Positions 26,385-34,371 of a DNA stretch of 56,394 nt are shown piece after piece (the stretch's first letter is position 1; every line of letters begins with the position of its first letter). Below the pieces are notes generated by a model. It was given only the letters and a program-made list of their open reading frames with translations, had not been told where the DNA came from and ran no database searches. The DNA is from an uncultured Clostridia bacterium. Its GTDB lineage: Bacteria; Bacillota; Clostridia; Oscillospirales; CAG-272. The position numbers and the translations under genes were made by a program. The DNA lies in NCBI GenBank assembly GCA_947630015.1, contig CANRFY010000012.1:1-56394 (forward strand), in the 5' to 3' direction.

Positions 26385-28163
26385 TTATTCTTTTTCAATA
26401 ATCTTGAGGCCGAGTTCGTCGAGGGCGGTTTTATCGGCGGGAGCGGGGCATTTAGACATAGGTTCGGATGCGTTCTGCGCTTTCGGGAACGCGATTATAT
26501 CGCGGATATCGTCGTAGCCGAGCGTCAGTGCGACGAGTCTGTCAAGGCCGAACGCGAGGCCGCCGTGCGGCGGGATGCCGTATTTGAGCGCTTCCATGAG
26601 GAATCCGAACTTTGCGTTCGCCTCCTCCTCGGTGATGCCGAGCTTCGAGAACACGAGCTTCTGCATCTCCGGCGTGCTGATCCTGATCGAACCGCCGCCG
26701 AGTTCGACGCCGTTCAGCACGATGTCATACGCGCGGGCGCGCATAGCGCCCGGGTCGGTGTCGAAGAGCGGGATATCCTCCTCCATCGGCGCGGTGAAGG
26801 GATGATGCATCGCGTAGAATCTGCCGTCCTCCTCGCTGTACTCGAAGAGCGGGAATTCCGTGATCCATAAAAAGCAGAATTCCTTCGGATCGAGCAGACC
26901 GAGACGCTTCGCGCATTCGCGGCGCAGAGCGCCGAGCGAATCGAATACGACCGCGTTTTTGTCGGCGACGATCAGGATCAAATCGCCGTCCTCGAATCCC
27001 ATCTTATCATAGATGGCGGCGTTTTCTCCGTCGGTGAGGAATTTCGCATACGAGGACGAAATATCGGTCCCCGTCTTCTTCGCCCACGCGAGTCCCTTCG
27101 CCTTATACGACTTCACGAAATCGACGAGCGAATCGATCTCGCGGCGCGTGAACTTCGCGCCGCCCTTGACGTTGATCGCGCGCACGCTGCCGCCGTCCGC
27201 GATCGCGCCCGCGAAAACGCGGAAGTCGCAGTCCTTTAACTCGTCGGTGAGATTGACAAGCTCGAATCCGAACCGCAGATCGGGCTTGTCGGAGCCGAAC
27301 CGCTCCATCGCCTCGCGCCACGTCATGCGGCGGAACTTCGGGCCCAGCTCGACGCCGAGCATATTTTTGTAAAGATAACGGATGAAGCCCTCGTTGACGT
27401 CCATGATGTCGTCCTCGGTCGAGAACGACATCTCAAGATCGATCTGCGTGAATTCCGGCTGCCTGTCGGCTCTCAAATCCTCGTCGCGGAAGCAGCGCGC
27501 GATCTGGAGATAGCGGTCGAAGCCCGCGTACATCAAAAGCTGCTTATAGAGCTGCGGCGACTGCGGCAGCGCATAGAAATTGCCGGGATTTACGCGGCTC
27601 GGCACGAGATAATCGCGCGCGCCCTCCGGCGTCGGACGGATAAGATCGGGCGTCTCGATGTAGAGGAAGCCGTTCTGCATGAAATATTCGATCGTCAGTC
27701 TCGTTATCTCGGAGCGCGCGATGATGTTTTTCGTCATCGTCGGGCGGCGCAGATCGAGATAGCGGTACTGCATACGCAGATCGTTTCTGATGTTTTTGTC
27801 GTCTACGATCTCAAACGGCGTCGTCTCCGACGTGCAGAGTATCTTCATCTCGTCGACGTATATCTCGATTCTGCCCGTTTCGCGGTTCTCGTTTACGTCA
27901 GCGCCGCGCGAACGGACGACGCCTGTCGCGGTCAAAACGTATTCCGTTCTGACCGACGCCGCCGTTTCAAATACGGCGCGATCCGACTTTTCGTCGAACG
28001 CGAGCTGGATTATGCCCGTGCGGTCGCGCAGATCGATGAAGATGAGCGTGCCGAGATTGCGCTGCTTCGCGCACCATCCGTTAACGGTGACGCGCTTTCC
28101 TATATCGGCCTCTGTCAGTGATGTGCAGTAATGAGTGCGTTTGTCGCTGTTTGTGAATGACAT
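26385..28163 (-). CDS. aspS: Aspartyl-tRNA synthetase
   Basis: Class II synthetase charging tRNA-Asp. 592 residues, the bacterial long form with anticodon-binding OB domain (1 to about 105, including VTVNGWCAKQRN and LIFIDLRDRTG), catalytic core, and GAD insert (about 285-415). Motif 2 region is RYLQIARCFRDEDLRADRQPEF in part (CFRDEDLRADR), motif 3 is AFGLDRLVALTLG. EIERHxxx-type extras are absent. ATG at 28163, long leader to a strong promoter at 28314-28341. No T-box was recognised in the 150-base leader. Whether the enzyme is discriminating or Asp/Asn-nondiscriminating cannot be settled by eye. Confidence 0.97.
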   Translation of the reverse strand: MSFTNSDKRTHYCTSLTEADIGKRVTVNGWCAKQRNLGTLIFIDLRDRTGIIQLAFDEKSDRAVFETAASVRTEYVLTATGVVRSRGADVNENRETGRIEIYVDEMKILCTSETTPFEIVDDKNIRNDLRMQYRYLDLRRPTMTKNIIARSEITRLTIEYFMQNGFLYIETPDLIRPTPEGARDYLVPSRVNPGNFYALPQSPQLYKQLLMYAGFDRYLQIARCFRDEDLRADRQPEFTQIDLEMSFSTEDDIMDVNEGFIRYLYKNMLGVELGPKFRRMTWREAMERFGSDKPDLRFGFELVNLTDELKDCDFRVFAGAIADGGSVRAINVKGGAKFTRREIDSLVDFVKSYKAKGLAWAKKTGTDISSSYAKFLTDGENAAIYDKMGFEDGDLILIVADKNAVVFDSLGALRRECAKRLGLLDPKEFCFLWITEFPLFEYSEEDGRFYAMHHPFTAPMEEDIPLFDTDPGAMRARAYDIVLNGVELGGGSIRISTPEMQKLVFSKLGITEEEANAKFGFLMEALKYGIPPHGGLAFGLDRLVALTLGYDDIRDIIAFPKAQNASEPMSKCPAPADKTALDELGLKIIEKE

Positions 28164-28313
28164 TTCCTTGCCCTTCTGTTATTTCAAAATAATATTATCG
28201 TTATTGTCTCCGGTGCGTGAAGCCACGCTTTTTTCATGCGCCGCACGGCCGGCGCGCGGGATCTATGTCAAGATAAAATCTCATACGCGTTCCTCGAAAA
28301 TTATTTCCAATAT

Positions 28314-28341
28314 ATTTTAGCACAATTCGCGCCGTTGTCAA
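28314..28341 (-). promoter_or_regulatory. Promoter of aspS
   Basis: TTGACA (28336-28341), 16-base spacer, TAAAAT (28314-28319) on the minus strand. The 356-base divergent gap 28164-28520 holds this promoter, the MATE promoter and leaders only. Confidence 0.8.
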
Positions 28342-28422
28342 GGGCTGATTTGCCCCCGAGCCGCCCGCTGTACGCGCCGCATACGTTATACAAAAAAATT
28401 TGACTCGGCGCGCGTTATGCCG

Positions 28423-28451
28423 TAGATTTTTTCCCGCGCGCGTGCTATAAT
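28423..28451 (+). promoter_or_regulatory. Promoter and leader hairpin of the MATE gene
   Basis: TATAAT at 28446-28451 with a weak -35 (TAGATT, 28423-28428) at 17 bases. Seven bases downstream a perfect hairpin GGCGGCG / CGCCGCC (28459-28475) opens the transcript; it has no U-tract. Confidence 0.55.
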
Positions 28452-28520
28452 GGATTCCGGCGGCGATGCGCCGCCGTATTTGAGCTATAAGTATTTTTGC
28501 AGAATCGGAGATGGTATCAG

Positions 28521-29903
28521 ATGGCGTACTCGACGGCCGCAAAGGATGCGGCTGAATATAAACGGATGACGGAGCAGCCCGTGTTCGGGCTTGTGCTTCG
28601 TCTCTCGATCCCGACGACGTTCAGTATGCTCATCACCTCGATATACAATCTCGCCGACACGTATTTCGTCTCGTCCCTCGGCAATTCCGCGACGAGCGCC
28701 GTCGGCGTCGTATTCTCGATCCAATCCATAATCCAGGCCGTCGGCTACGGCTTCGGCATGGGATCGCAGAGTCTGATCTCGCGCAGGCTCGGCGAACAGA
28801 AAAAGGACGAGGCCAACCTTTTCGCGACGTCGGGCTTCGTCGCGTCGATACTGATGGGCGCGCTGCTTATGGCGATCGGACTTTGCAACGTGCCGTTTTT
28901 GATGGATATCTTCGGCGCGACAGATACTGCGCTGCCGCTCGCCTGCAAATACGGCTTCTGGATACTGCTCGGCGCGCCCGTGTTCTGCTCGTCGTTCGTT
29001 TTGAACAATATCCTGCGCGCCGAGGGCAAGGCGACGCTTTCGATGATAGGACTTTGCAGCGGCGGCATACTCAACATAGGACTCGACGCGCTCTTTATCC
29101 TCGTTTTGAAAATGAATATCGAGGGCGCCGCGATCGCGACGATGATCAGCCAGATCGTATCGTTTCTCATACTAATTTCGTTCTTCATCTTCAAGCGGTC
29201 GAACGTCGAGATCAACATATTCAAAACGAGCCGGCGCCTCGGCGATTACGTCAATATTTTCCGCGTCGGACTGCCTACCGTGTTCCGTCAGAGCCTCGGC
29301 AGCGTGGCGACGACGCTTCTCAACCGCGCCGTCCGCCCGTATGGCGATCCCGCATTCTCCGCCGTCAGCATCGCGAACAAGATATATATGCTGCTGCGCA
29401 GTATGCTGATCGGCGTCGGTCAGGGTTTCCAGCCCGTCGCGGGCTACAATTACGGCGCGAAGCTGTACGGACGCGTCCGCAAGGCGTTCAACTCCGCCAT
29501 CGTCCTCGGCACTATTTACGGCGTCACGGTCGGCGTGCTTTTGTTCGCGTTCTCCGATTTCACGATCGGAATTTTCCGCCCCGGCGACACGGTCGTCATC
29601 GATAACGGCGGACGTATGCTCCGCTACCTCAGCCTGTCTCTGCCCGTACTCGGATACTCTACGTTCGTCAATCAGCTATACCAGTCGCTCGGATTCGTCG
29701 CGCCCGCGACGTTTCTGGCATCGTGCCGTCAGGGCATATTCTTCATCCCGCTCATATTCGTTCTGCCGGCGCTGCTCGGACTCGAGGGCATCATCATGAC
29801 GCAGTCAGTCTCGGACCTTTTGACATTCGCCGTGTCGATCCCGTTCCATATCTACATTTTAAAGCGGATCATACCGAAGGACCCCGTCCCGCGTCAGTCG
29901 TAA
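28521..29903 (+). CDS. MATE family multidrug/cation antiporter
   Basis: About 460 residues with 12 hydrophobic segments in two six-helix halves. Family features: LRLSIPTTFSMLITSIYNLADTYF in helix 1 and region (key part IPTTFSML, YNLADTYFVS), GMGSQSLISRRLGEQKKDEA after helix 2, ILRAEGKATLSMIGLCSGGI, and in the second half RVGLPTVFRQSLGSVATT and GVGQGFQPVAGYNYGAK. Export of organic cations or drugs driven by Na+ or H+ is the family role; the substrate is not deducible. ATG 28521 with GGAG ten bases upstream; the frame begins eight codons earlier without support. Single-gene unit, divergent from aspS. Confidence 0.93.
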   Translation: MAYSTAAKDAAEYKRMTEQPVFGLVLRLSIPTTFSMLITSIYNLADTYFVSSLGNSATSAVGVVFSIQSIIQAVGYGFGMGSQSLISRRLGEQKKDEANLFATSGFVASILMGALLMAIGLCNVPFLMDIFGATDTALPLACKYGFWILLGAPVFCSSFVLNNILRAEGKATLSMIGLCSGGILNIGLDALFILVLKMNIEGAAIATMISQIVSFLILISFFIFKRSNVEINIFKTSRRLGDYVNIFRVGLPTVFRQSLGSVATTLLNRAVRPYGDPAFSAVSIANKIYMLLRSMLIGVGQGFQPVAGYNYGAKLYGRVRKAFNSAIVLGTIYGVTVGVLLFAFSDFTIGIFRPGDTVVIDNGGRMLRYLSLSLPVLGYSTFVNQLYQSLGFVAPATFLASCRQGIFFIPLIFVLPALLGLEGIIMTQSVSDLLTFAVSIPFHIYILKRIIPKDPVPRQS

Positions 29904-29940
29904 GCCCGCGCGGACGCGGATATTTAACAGGCACAAATCG

Positions 29941-30005
29941 CGCCTCCGATGTTTACATCGGAGGCGAACGATGATATAATTTTATATAGGATGCGATCGA
30001 TCGCA
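29941..30005 (+). promoter_or_regulatory. Promoter and two palindromic operator candidates of the GH88 unit
   Basis: TTTACA (29952-29957), 17-base spacer, TATAAT (29975-29980). The -35 box is the loop of a perfect palindrome, CGCCTCCGATG / CATCGGAGGCG (29941-29966), which could also act as terminator of the MATE gene but has no U-tract. Twelve bases past the -10 is a perfect 14-bp palindrome, TGCGATCGATCGCA (29992-30005). A repressor site around the start point is likely; compare AATACGATCGTATT at the GH127 promoter. Confidence 0.7.
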
Positions 30006-30026
30006 AAATAAAAGGAGACGGCAGAA

Positions 30027-31151
30027 ATGGAGCTTAACGAAAATGTTCGCGGCCGCTTGCGGCAGATACTCGAACTGATCTATGAAAAGGAGATCGCGGC
30101 GTCAGTCCGCAATCATGACAGGATACCCTACACCGCCGACGAAAACGGGCATTTCGACGATTGGACGGAGCGCGACGTCTGCTGGTGGACGAACGGCTTC
30201 TGGGCTGGACTGCTCTGGCAGCTTTACGCGTACAGGCAGAACGATTTCCTCCGCCTCGCCGCCGAGGGAATCGAGCGCAAGCTCGACCGCAATCTCATGA
30301 CGGCGCACGGCATGGATCACGACAGCGGCTTCCGCTGGCTTATGACGTCGGGCGCCGATTACCGCATCACGAAAAGCGAAAAGAGCCGCAACAGACTGCT
30401 GCTCGCCGCGTCCGATCTTGCGGGACGCTTCAATCCGGCCGGCAATTTCATCCGCGCATGGAACGACGACGGCGGCAAAAACGCCGGATGGGCCATCATC
30501 GACTGCATGATGAATCTGCCGCTTCTTTACTTTGCGAGCGAAGAGTTGCACGATCCGCGTTTTCGCCATATCGCGGTCCGTCACGCGCAAACGGCGATGA
30601 AATATTTCGTCCGCGAGGACGGCTCGTGCTGCCACATCGTCGTATTCGATCCCGAGACGGGCGAATTCATCGAATCGCTCGGCGGTCAGGGCATCGGCGT
30701 CGGCTCGGCGTGGACGCGCGGCCAGTCGTGGGGACTGTACGGCTTCACGCTGTCATATATGCACACGAGCCGCGCGGAATTCTTGGCCGCGGCCGAGAAG
30801 ATCGCGAATTATTACATCGCGCACATTCCGAGTTCGGGGCTGATTCCTGTCGACTTTTGGCAGGACGCCTCGTGCGATTTCGAGGACGACACGTCCGCCG
30901 CGATCGCGTCGTGCGGACTTATCGAGCTATACAAAATCACGGGCAAAGAGGAATATCTTGACGCGGCGCTTAAAATGATATTCGCGCTCGCCGAATCGCG
31001 CTGCGAATTCTCCCCCGACCGCGACGAGCTGCTCACGCACTGCTCCGCCGCGTATCACGAGCGCCGCCACAATTTCCCCATCATCTACGGCGACTATTAT
31101 TTCACCGAGGCTGTGATGAAGTTGCTCGGCTGCGAAACTTTCCTTTGGTAA
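30027..31151 (+). CDS. GH88 unsaturated glucuronyl hydrolase
   Basis: 374 residues, the usual length. Hydrolyses the delta-4,5-unsaturated uronic acid end of oligosaccharides released by polysaccharide lyases (from glycosaminoglycans, gellan or similar). Family motifs: WTNGFWAGLLWQLYAY, MDHDSGFRW with one catalytic Asp, WAIIDCMMNLPLLYFAS with the second Asp, and GVGSAWTRGQSWGLYGF. No signal peptide, so cytoplasmic, acting on imported disaccharides. ATG 30027 with AAAGGAG upstream. Its own promoter carries operator-like palindromes, implying substrate induction. Forms a two-gene unit with the F5/8-type protein 27 bases downstream. No polysaccharide lyase is seen in the window. Confidence 0.93.
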   Translation: MELNENVRGRLRQILELIYEKEIAASVRNHDRIPYTADENGHFDDWTERDVCWWTNGFWAGLLWQLYAYRQNDFLRLAAEGIERKLDRNLMTAHGMDHDSGFRWLMTSGADYRITKSEKSRNRLLLAASDLAGRFNPAGNFIRAWNDDGGKNAGWAIIDCMMNLPLLYFASEELHDPRFRHIAVRHAQTAMKYFVREDGSCCHIVVFDPETGEFIESLGGQGIGVGSAWTRGQSWGLYGFTLSYMHTSRAEFLAAAEKIANYYIAHIPSSGLIPVDFWQDASCDFEDDTSAAIASCGLIELYKITGKEEYLDAALKMIFALAESRCEFSPDRDELLTHCSAAYHERRHNFPIIYGDYYFTEAVMKLLGCETFLW

Positions 31152-31178
31152 ATTCGCCGTCTTTCGGAGGAAAAATTC

Positions 31179-31979
31179 ATGATCTCGATAACGTACAATA
31201 ACGCCGCCGGCGCCGCGCTCGCCGCGGTCAGCGATCCGCTCGAGGCTCATCTCTGCGTCGAGATAAGCGAGGGCGACCGAGGCGGCGAGGAATGCATAAT
31301 CATAACGTGCGAGCCGCACTCGCACTTGTGGGTGCAGCTCGACGCCGCGATCATGCCGGGCGAGATATACGCGCCGACAGGCAGGATCGTATGGCGCGTT
31401 CCGTTCGGGCGCGAACGCGACGCGTATTCGCCGGCGGTGTTTACGGAAGGACGCCATGTCGTCTCGGCGCGGCTCATGACGGAGGGCGAGATCGGATCGC
31501 GCCGCAATCTCGCCTGCAATCCCGCCGACGTGCGCGGCGAATCTGATTTTTATCCGCACAGCACCGCCAACGTCGAAACGCGCGGCGAGGCGCTTTTCGC
31601 CGCCCGCAATGTGATCGACGGATACCGCGTCAATACGGGGCATTGGGGATGGCCGTATCAGAGCTGGGGCATCGGCGGACGCGCCGACGCGTGCTGCACG
31701 GTCGATTTCGGCCGCGAGGTCGAGATCGACGAGGCCGCCGTCGTGATACGCGCCGATTTCCCGCACGACGCATGGTGGGACCGCGGGCAGTTCGTCCTCT
31801 CCGACGGTTCCGAAATCGATTTCACTCTATCCAAATGCGCGTGCCGCCAATTTGTGCCGCTCGGCACGCATCGCGTCACATGGCTGCGCATACAGAATCT
31901 GTCGCAGTCGCCTGACGACGACGGCTTCCCCGCCCTCACCGAGCTTGAGGTCTACGGCCGCGACGCGGATGCGCTGTGA
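31179..31979 (+). CDS. Protein with C-terminal F5/8 type C (discoidin-like) domain
   Basis: 266 residues, no signal peptide. The first ~115 residues are a beta-rich region of unknown family (MISITYNNAAGAA, HSHLWVQLDAAIMPGEIY). Residues about 140-262 resemble an F5/8 type C carbohydrate-binding fold: ARNVIDGYRVNTGHWGWPYQ, CCTVDFGREVEIDEAAVVIR and a last strand with FPALTELEVYG. It follows the GH88 gene in the same unit with its own GGAGG site, so it probably helps handle the same sugar, but why a lectin-like protein should be intracellular is unclear. Similar F5/8 plus N-terminal domain proteins occur beside uronate-utilisation genes; I cannot give a catalytic role. Confidence 0.75.
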   Translation: MISITYNNAAGAALAAVSDPLEAHLCVEISEGDRGGEECIIITCEPHSHLWVQLDAAIMPGEIYAPTGRIVWRVPFGRERDAYSPAVFTEGRHVVSARLMTEGEIGSRRNLACNPADVRGESDFYPHSTANVETRGEALFAARNVIDGYRVNTGHWGWPYQSWGIGGRADACCTVDFGREVEIDEAAVVIRADFPHDAWWDRGQFVLSDGSEIDFTLSKCACRQFVPLGTHRVTWLRIQNLSQSPDDDGFPALTELEVYGRDADAL

Positions 31980-32859
31980 CGATGGGGGGACGGGGTAAGC
32001 GGGGCCACGTGTAATTTTGGGGAAGGTGAAAAAAGTTAAGGCGATTACTTGGCGATGCTCCCAGCTCCCAATCTGAAATTTTTACAAAGTTAAAGGGTTA
32101 GGGATTCCTCAGCGGTACGCGGCATTCCTTATCTATAACTTTTGCAAAGTTAGAAAAAAGTTAAGGGTCTCTTTGCTGGCCGGCAAAGAGACCCTTAACA
32201 ATCCCAGAAAACGGCGTGCCGGTGGCGTCAATTCAGCTCCAGTCGGCAGCAGGGGCGATTCGGGCGATGATCGCGATATCGTCCCTGCTAACAGCTCCCA
32301 CGCGGACTGATTCGACTGCGCCGTCTGAACCGTCGCGATCGATCCGACGCTGGCAGCGACGGACATCGCACGCGCTTGGTGCGCGTAGGTGGAGCTGGAA
32401 AGCCTACGGCACAGGGAATGAGATGCGTCGATAGAGATGATGTGCCACAGTTGTTGTAAAAATTGTTTTGAAGAAAATTGCGCCCAGCGAAGTGGACGCA
32501 ATGCTTTTCTTGTGAATCGGAATTGTTCGTGCGTTGATGGCACGTGGATAACAGAAGCAATCGCCCCGCGATGAGCTGTTCGCACACAGCGAACGCGCGT
32601 TGTTCTTTTGGAGAGGGGGTTTGGGGGAGGACCCTTTCTTTTGAAGAAAGGGTCCTCATCCCAAATGCGTATTTGAAGAAAGGGTCCTCATCCCAGACCG
32701 CATCTTTGCAAAGAAAGAAATTTAGATAGAATCTAAAACTTTGAAAAGTTTGCTAAAAGCAAATGATAGAATCGCAAAGGCTCATCCTTTGCGTGGGCGT
32801 CTCTTTGCCGACCGGCAAAGAGACCCTTAACAATCCCAGAAAACGCCGTGCCGGATGCG
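31980..32859. repeat. Convergent-junction repeat B (modular family, direct copy)
   Basis: 880 bases, no gene accepted. Modules in order: TATAACTTTTGCAAAGTTA, the stem TTAAGGGTCTCTTTGC / complement (32161-32198), AATCCCAGAAAACGGCGTGC, GCTAACAGCTCCCACGCGGA, GCTGGAAAGCCTACGGCACA, GTTGTTCTTTTGGAGAGGGG, and the stem GGACCCTTTCTT / AAGAAAGGGTCC (32629-32655). A second partial 5' module (32735-32862) follows, including another CAAAGAGACCCTTAACAATC; it runs right into the last codons of the PHP gene. Confidence 0.85.
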
Positions 32860-33708
32860 TCACATCTCCAGCCGCGCTTTCATCGCTGCGAGCAGCGAAT
32901 ACGGCACGCGCAGGCTGCCCGTACCGGCGCCGATTTTAATATGCGGTTTATTTTCGCCATGGAAATCGCTGCCTCCGGACAGCATCAGGCCGAGACGAGC
33001 CGCGAGGGCGCGGTATTCGCGGCCCATTTCGTCCGTATATTCCGTATAATACCCCTCGACGCCGTCGAGACCGACCGCTTTTAAGCGTGTCAGCATCTCG
33101 CAAAGCGAATCGAGCGATCGCTTTGTCTGATTCAGATGCGCGACAAAGCAAAGTCCGCCCGCATCCTTGACGAGACGCACCGCTTCCTCGTCCGACATCG
33201 CCTGAATATCGCTGTGCGCCGGCATCCCCGCGCCGAGATAACGCGCAAACGCCTCCCTGACGCTTCCGACATATCCGCGCTCCATCATCGCGCGCGCTAT
33301 ATGGCCGCGGCACACGATGTCGCCGCCGGAAAATTTCATCGCGTCCTCGATCGAGATATCGAGTCCGAGACCGCGCAGCTTCCGGCAGACATCCTCGCTG
33401 CGGCGTATTCGCATCCGCTTTATATATTCGAGCTTTTCATTCAGTATCCGCGATCCTGTATCTATATAATATCCGAGGATGTGCGTTTCCGTCTCCGACT
33501 GCGACGACAGCTCGATCGCAGGCACGACCTCGACGCCGAGACGGCGTCCCGCCTCGACTGCCTCGGGAATACCCGCGACAGTGTCGTGATCCGACAGCGC
33601 GATCGCGGCAAGTCCCGCCGCCTTTGCGGCGGCGACGACGCCGGACGGCGTGAGCGTTCCGTCCGAATACGTCGAATGCGTATGCAGATCGATATATTTT
33701 TCTTCCAT
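32860..33708 (-). CDS. PHP-domain phosphoesterase (YciV/TrpH-like)
   Basis: 282 residues, family length. Metal-binding PHP motifs are clear: IDLHTHSTYSDGTLTP at the N-terminus, AIALSDHDTVAGI, a Glu in VEVVPAIELSS, CFVAHLNQTKR, and GGSDFHGENK near the C-terminus. Characterised relatives cleave 5'-phosphate nucleotides, such as 3',5'-nucleoside bisphosphates or short 5'-monophosphate RNA (RNase AM), so a role in RNA end or pAp metabolism is likely but not proven. Start ATG 33708 fits the first conserved strand; the ribosome binding site is weak. Single-gene unit whose 3' end is embedded in repeat B. Confidence 0.85.
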   Translation of the reverse strand: MEEKYIDLHTHSTYSDGTLTPSGVVAAAKAAGLAAIALSDHDTVAGIPEAVEAGRRLGVEVVPAIELSSQSETETHILGYYIDTGSRILNEKLEYIKRMRIRRSEDVCRKLRGLGLDISIEDAMKFSGGDIVCRGHIARAMMERGYVGSVREAFARYLGAGMPAHSDIQAMSDEEAVRLVKDAGGLCFVAHLNQTKRSLDSLCEMLTRLKAVGLDGVEGYYTEYTDEMGREYRALAARLGLMLSGGSDFHGENKPHIKIGAGTGSLRVPYSLLAAMKARLEM

Positions 33709-33780
33709 AATGTTATATTAAAAATCCTTTCGGCATTGAATCCACAGGCGGGGTGCGCGCGATCGCGCCCCGCGCGATAT

Positions 33781-33809
33781 ATTTTACTCCCGAACGCAGA
33801 TTTTTTCAA
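33781..33809 (-). promoter_or_regulatory. Promoter of the PHP gene
   Basis: TTGAAA (33804-33809), 17-base spacer, TAAAAT (33781-33786) on the minus strand, followed by a GC-rich leader with a GCGGGG/CCCCGC stem. Confidence 0.7.
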
Positions 33810-33923
33810 GTACGGGTGGCTGAAATACGCGCGGCGGGAGCGATTTTTGCCGCGTATACGCGTCGATGAAGCCGCGCTGATGTGCGGCTTGAAAAATTCT
33901 TCAGAAAAATTTGATCAAACATA

Positions 33924-33965
33924 TTGACAAATCCGTTTATACTGTATATACTGTATATGCACAGT
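33924..33965 (+). promoter_or_regulatory. Promoter and operator of the gntR-ABC operon
   Basis: TTGACA (33924-33929), 17-base spacer, TATACT (33947-33952). Two contiguous copies of ACTGTATAT (33941-33949 and 33950-33958) followed by GCACAGT cover the -10 and start region; ACTGT...ACAGT forms an inverted repeat. This is the position expected for autorepression by the GntR protein encoded next. Confidence 0.75.
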
Positions 33966-33987
33966 AAAACGGATGACGGAGACAGAG

Positions 33988-34371
33988 ATGAGCATTTACA
34001 TCGGAATCGACAACAAGAGCGGCGCGCCCATATACGATCAGATATATTCACGGATAAAATCCGCGATCATAAGCGGCGAGCTTGCCGAGGACGAGATGCT
34101 GCCGTCGATACGGAATCTCGCCCGCGATCTGCGAATCAGCGTGATCACGACGAAACGCGCCTACGACGAGCTTGAGCGCGAGGGATTCATTTACACGGTC
34201 GCGGGGAAAGGGTGCTTTGTGGCGAAGAAGAACGTAGAGTTTTTGCGCGAGCAGAATCTGAGGGAGATCGAACGCCATATAGAAGAGATCGCGGCGCTTG
34301 CCGCAGCGTGCGCGCTTTCGACCGACGACATCATCGAAATGGTGAAATTTGAAATGGAGGGTGAAAAATGA
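33988..34371 (+). CDS. GntR-family regulator, YtrA type
   Basis: About 127 residues. The N-terminal winged helix-turn-helix covers APIYDQIYSRIKSAIISGEL, PSIRNLARDLRISVITTKRA and YDELEREGFIYTVAGKGCFV; the short helical tail (about 50 residues) instead of a large ligand domain is typical of the YtrA subfamily. Start at ATG 33988 because GGAG is six bases upstream; ATG 33973 lacks one. It overlaps the ABC ATPase gene by four bases (ATGA). YtrA-type proteins normally repress their own operon and linked ABC exporter genes until cell-envelope stress; this fits the operator-like repeats on the promoter. Confidence 0.93.
   Translation: MSIYIGIDNKSGAPIYDQIYSRIKSAIISGELAEDEMLPSIRNLARDLRISVITTKRAYDELEREGFIYTVAGKGCFVAKKNVEFLREQNLREIERHIEEIAALAAACALSTDDIIEMVKFEMEGEK

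Noticed and set aside
28164..28313. T-box riboswitch upstream of aspS
   Set aside because: The leader lacks a recognisable T-box motif (UGGNACC) and an obvious terminator/antiterminator pair.
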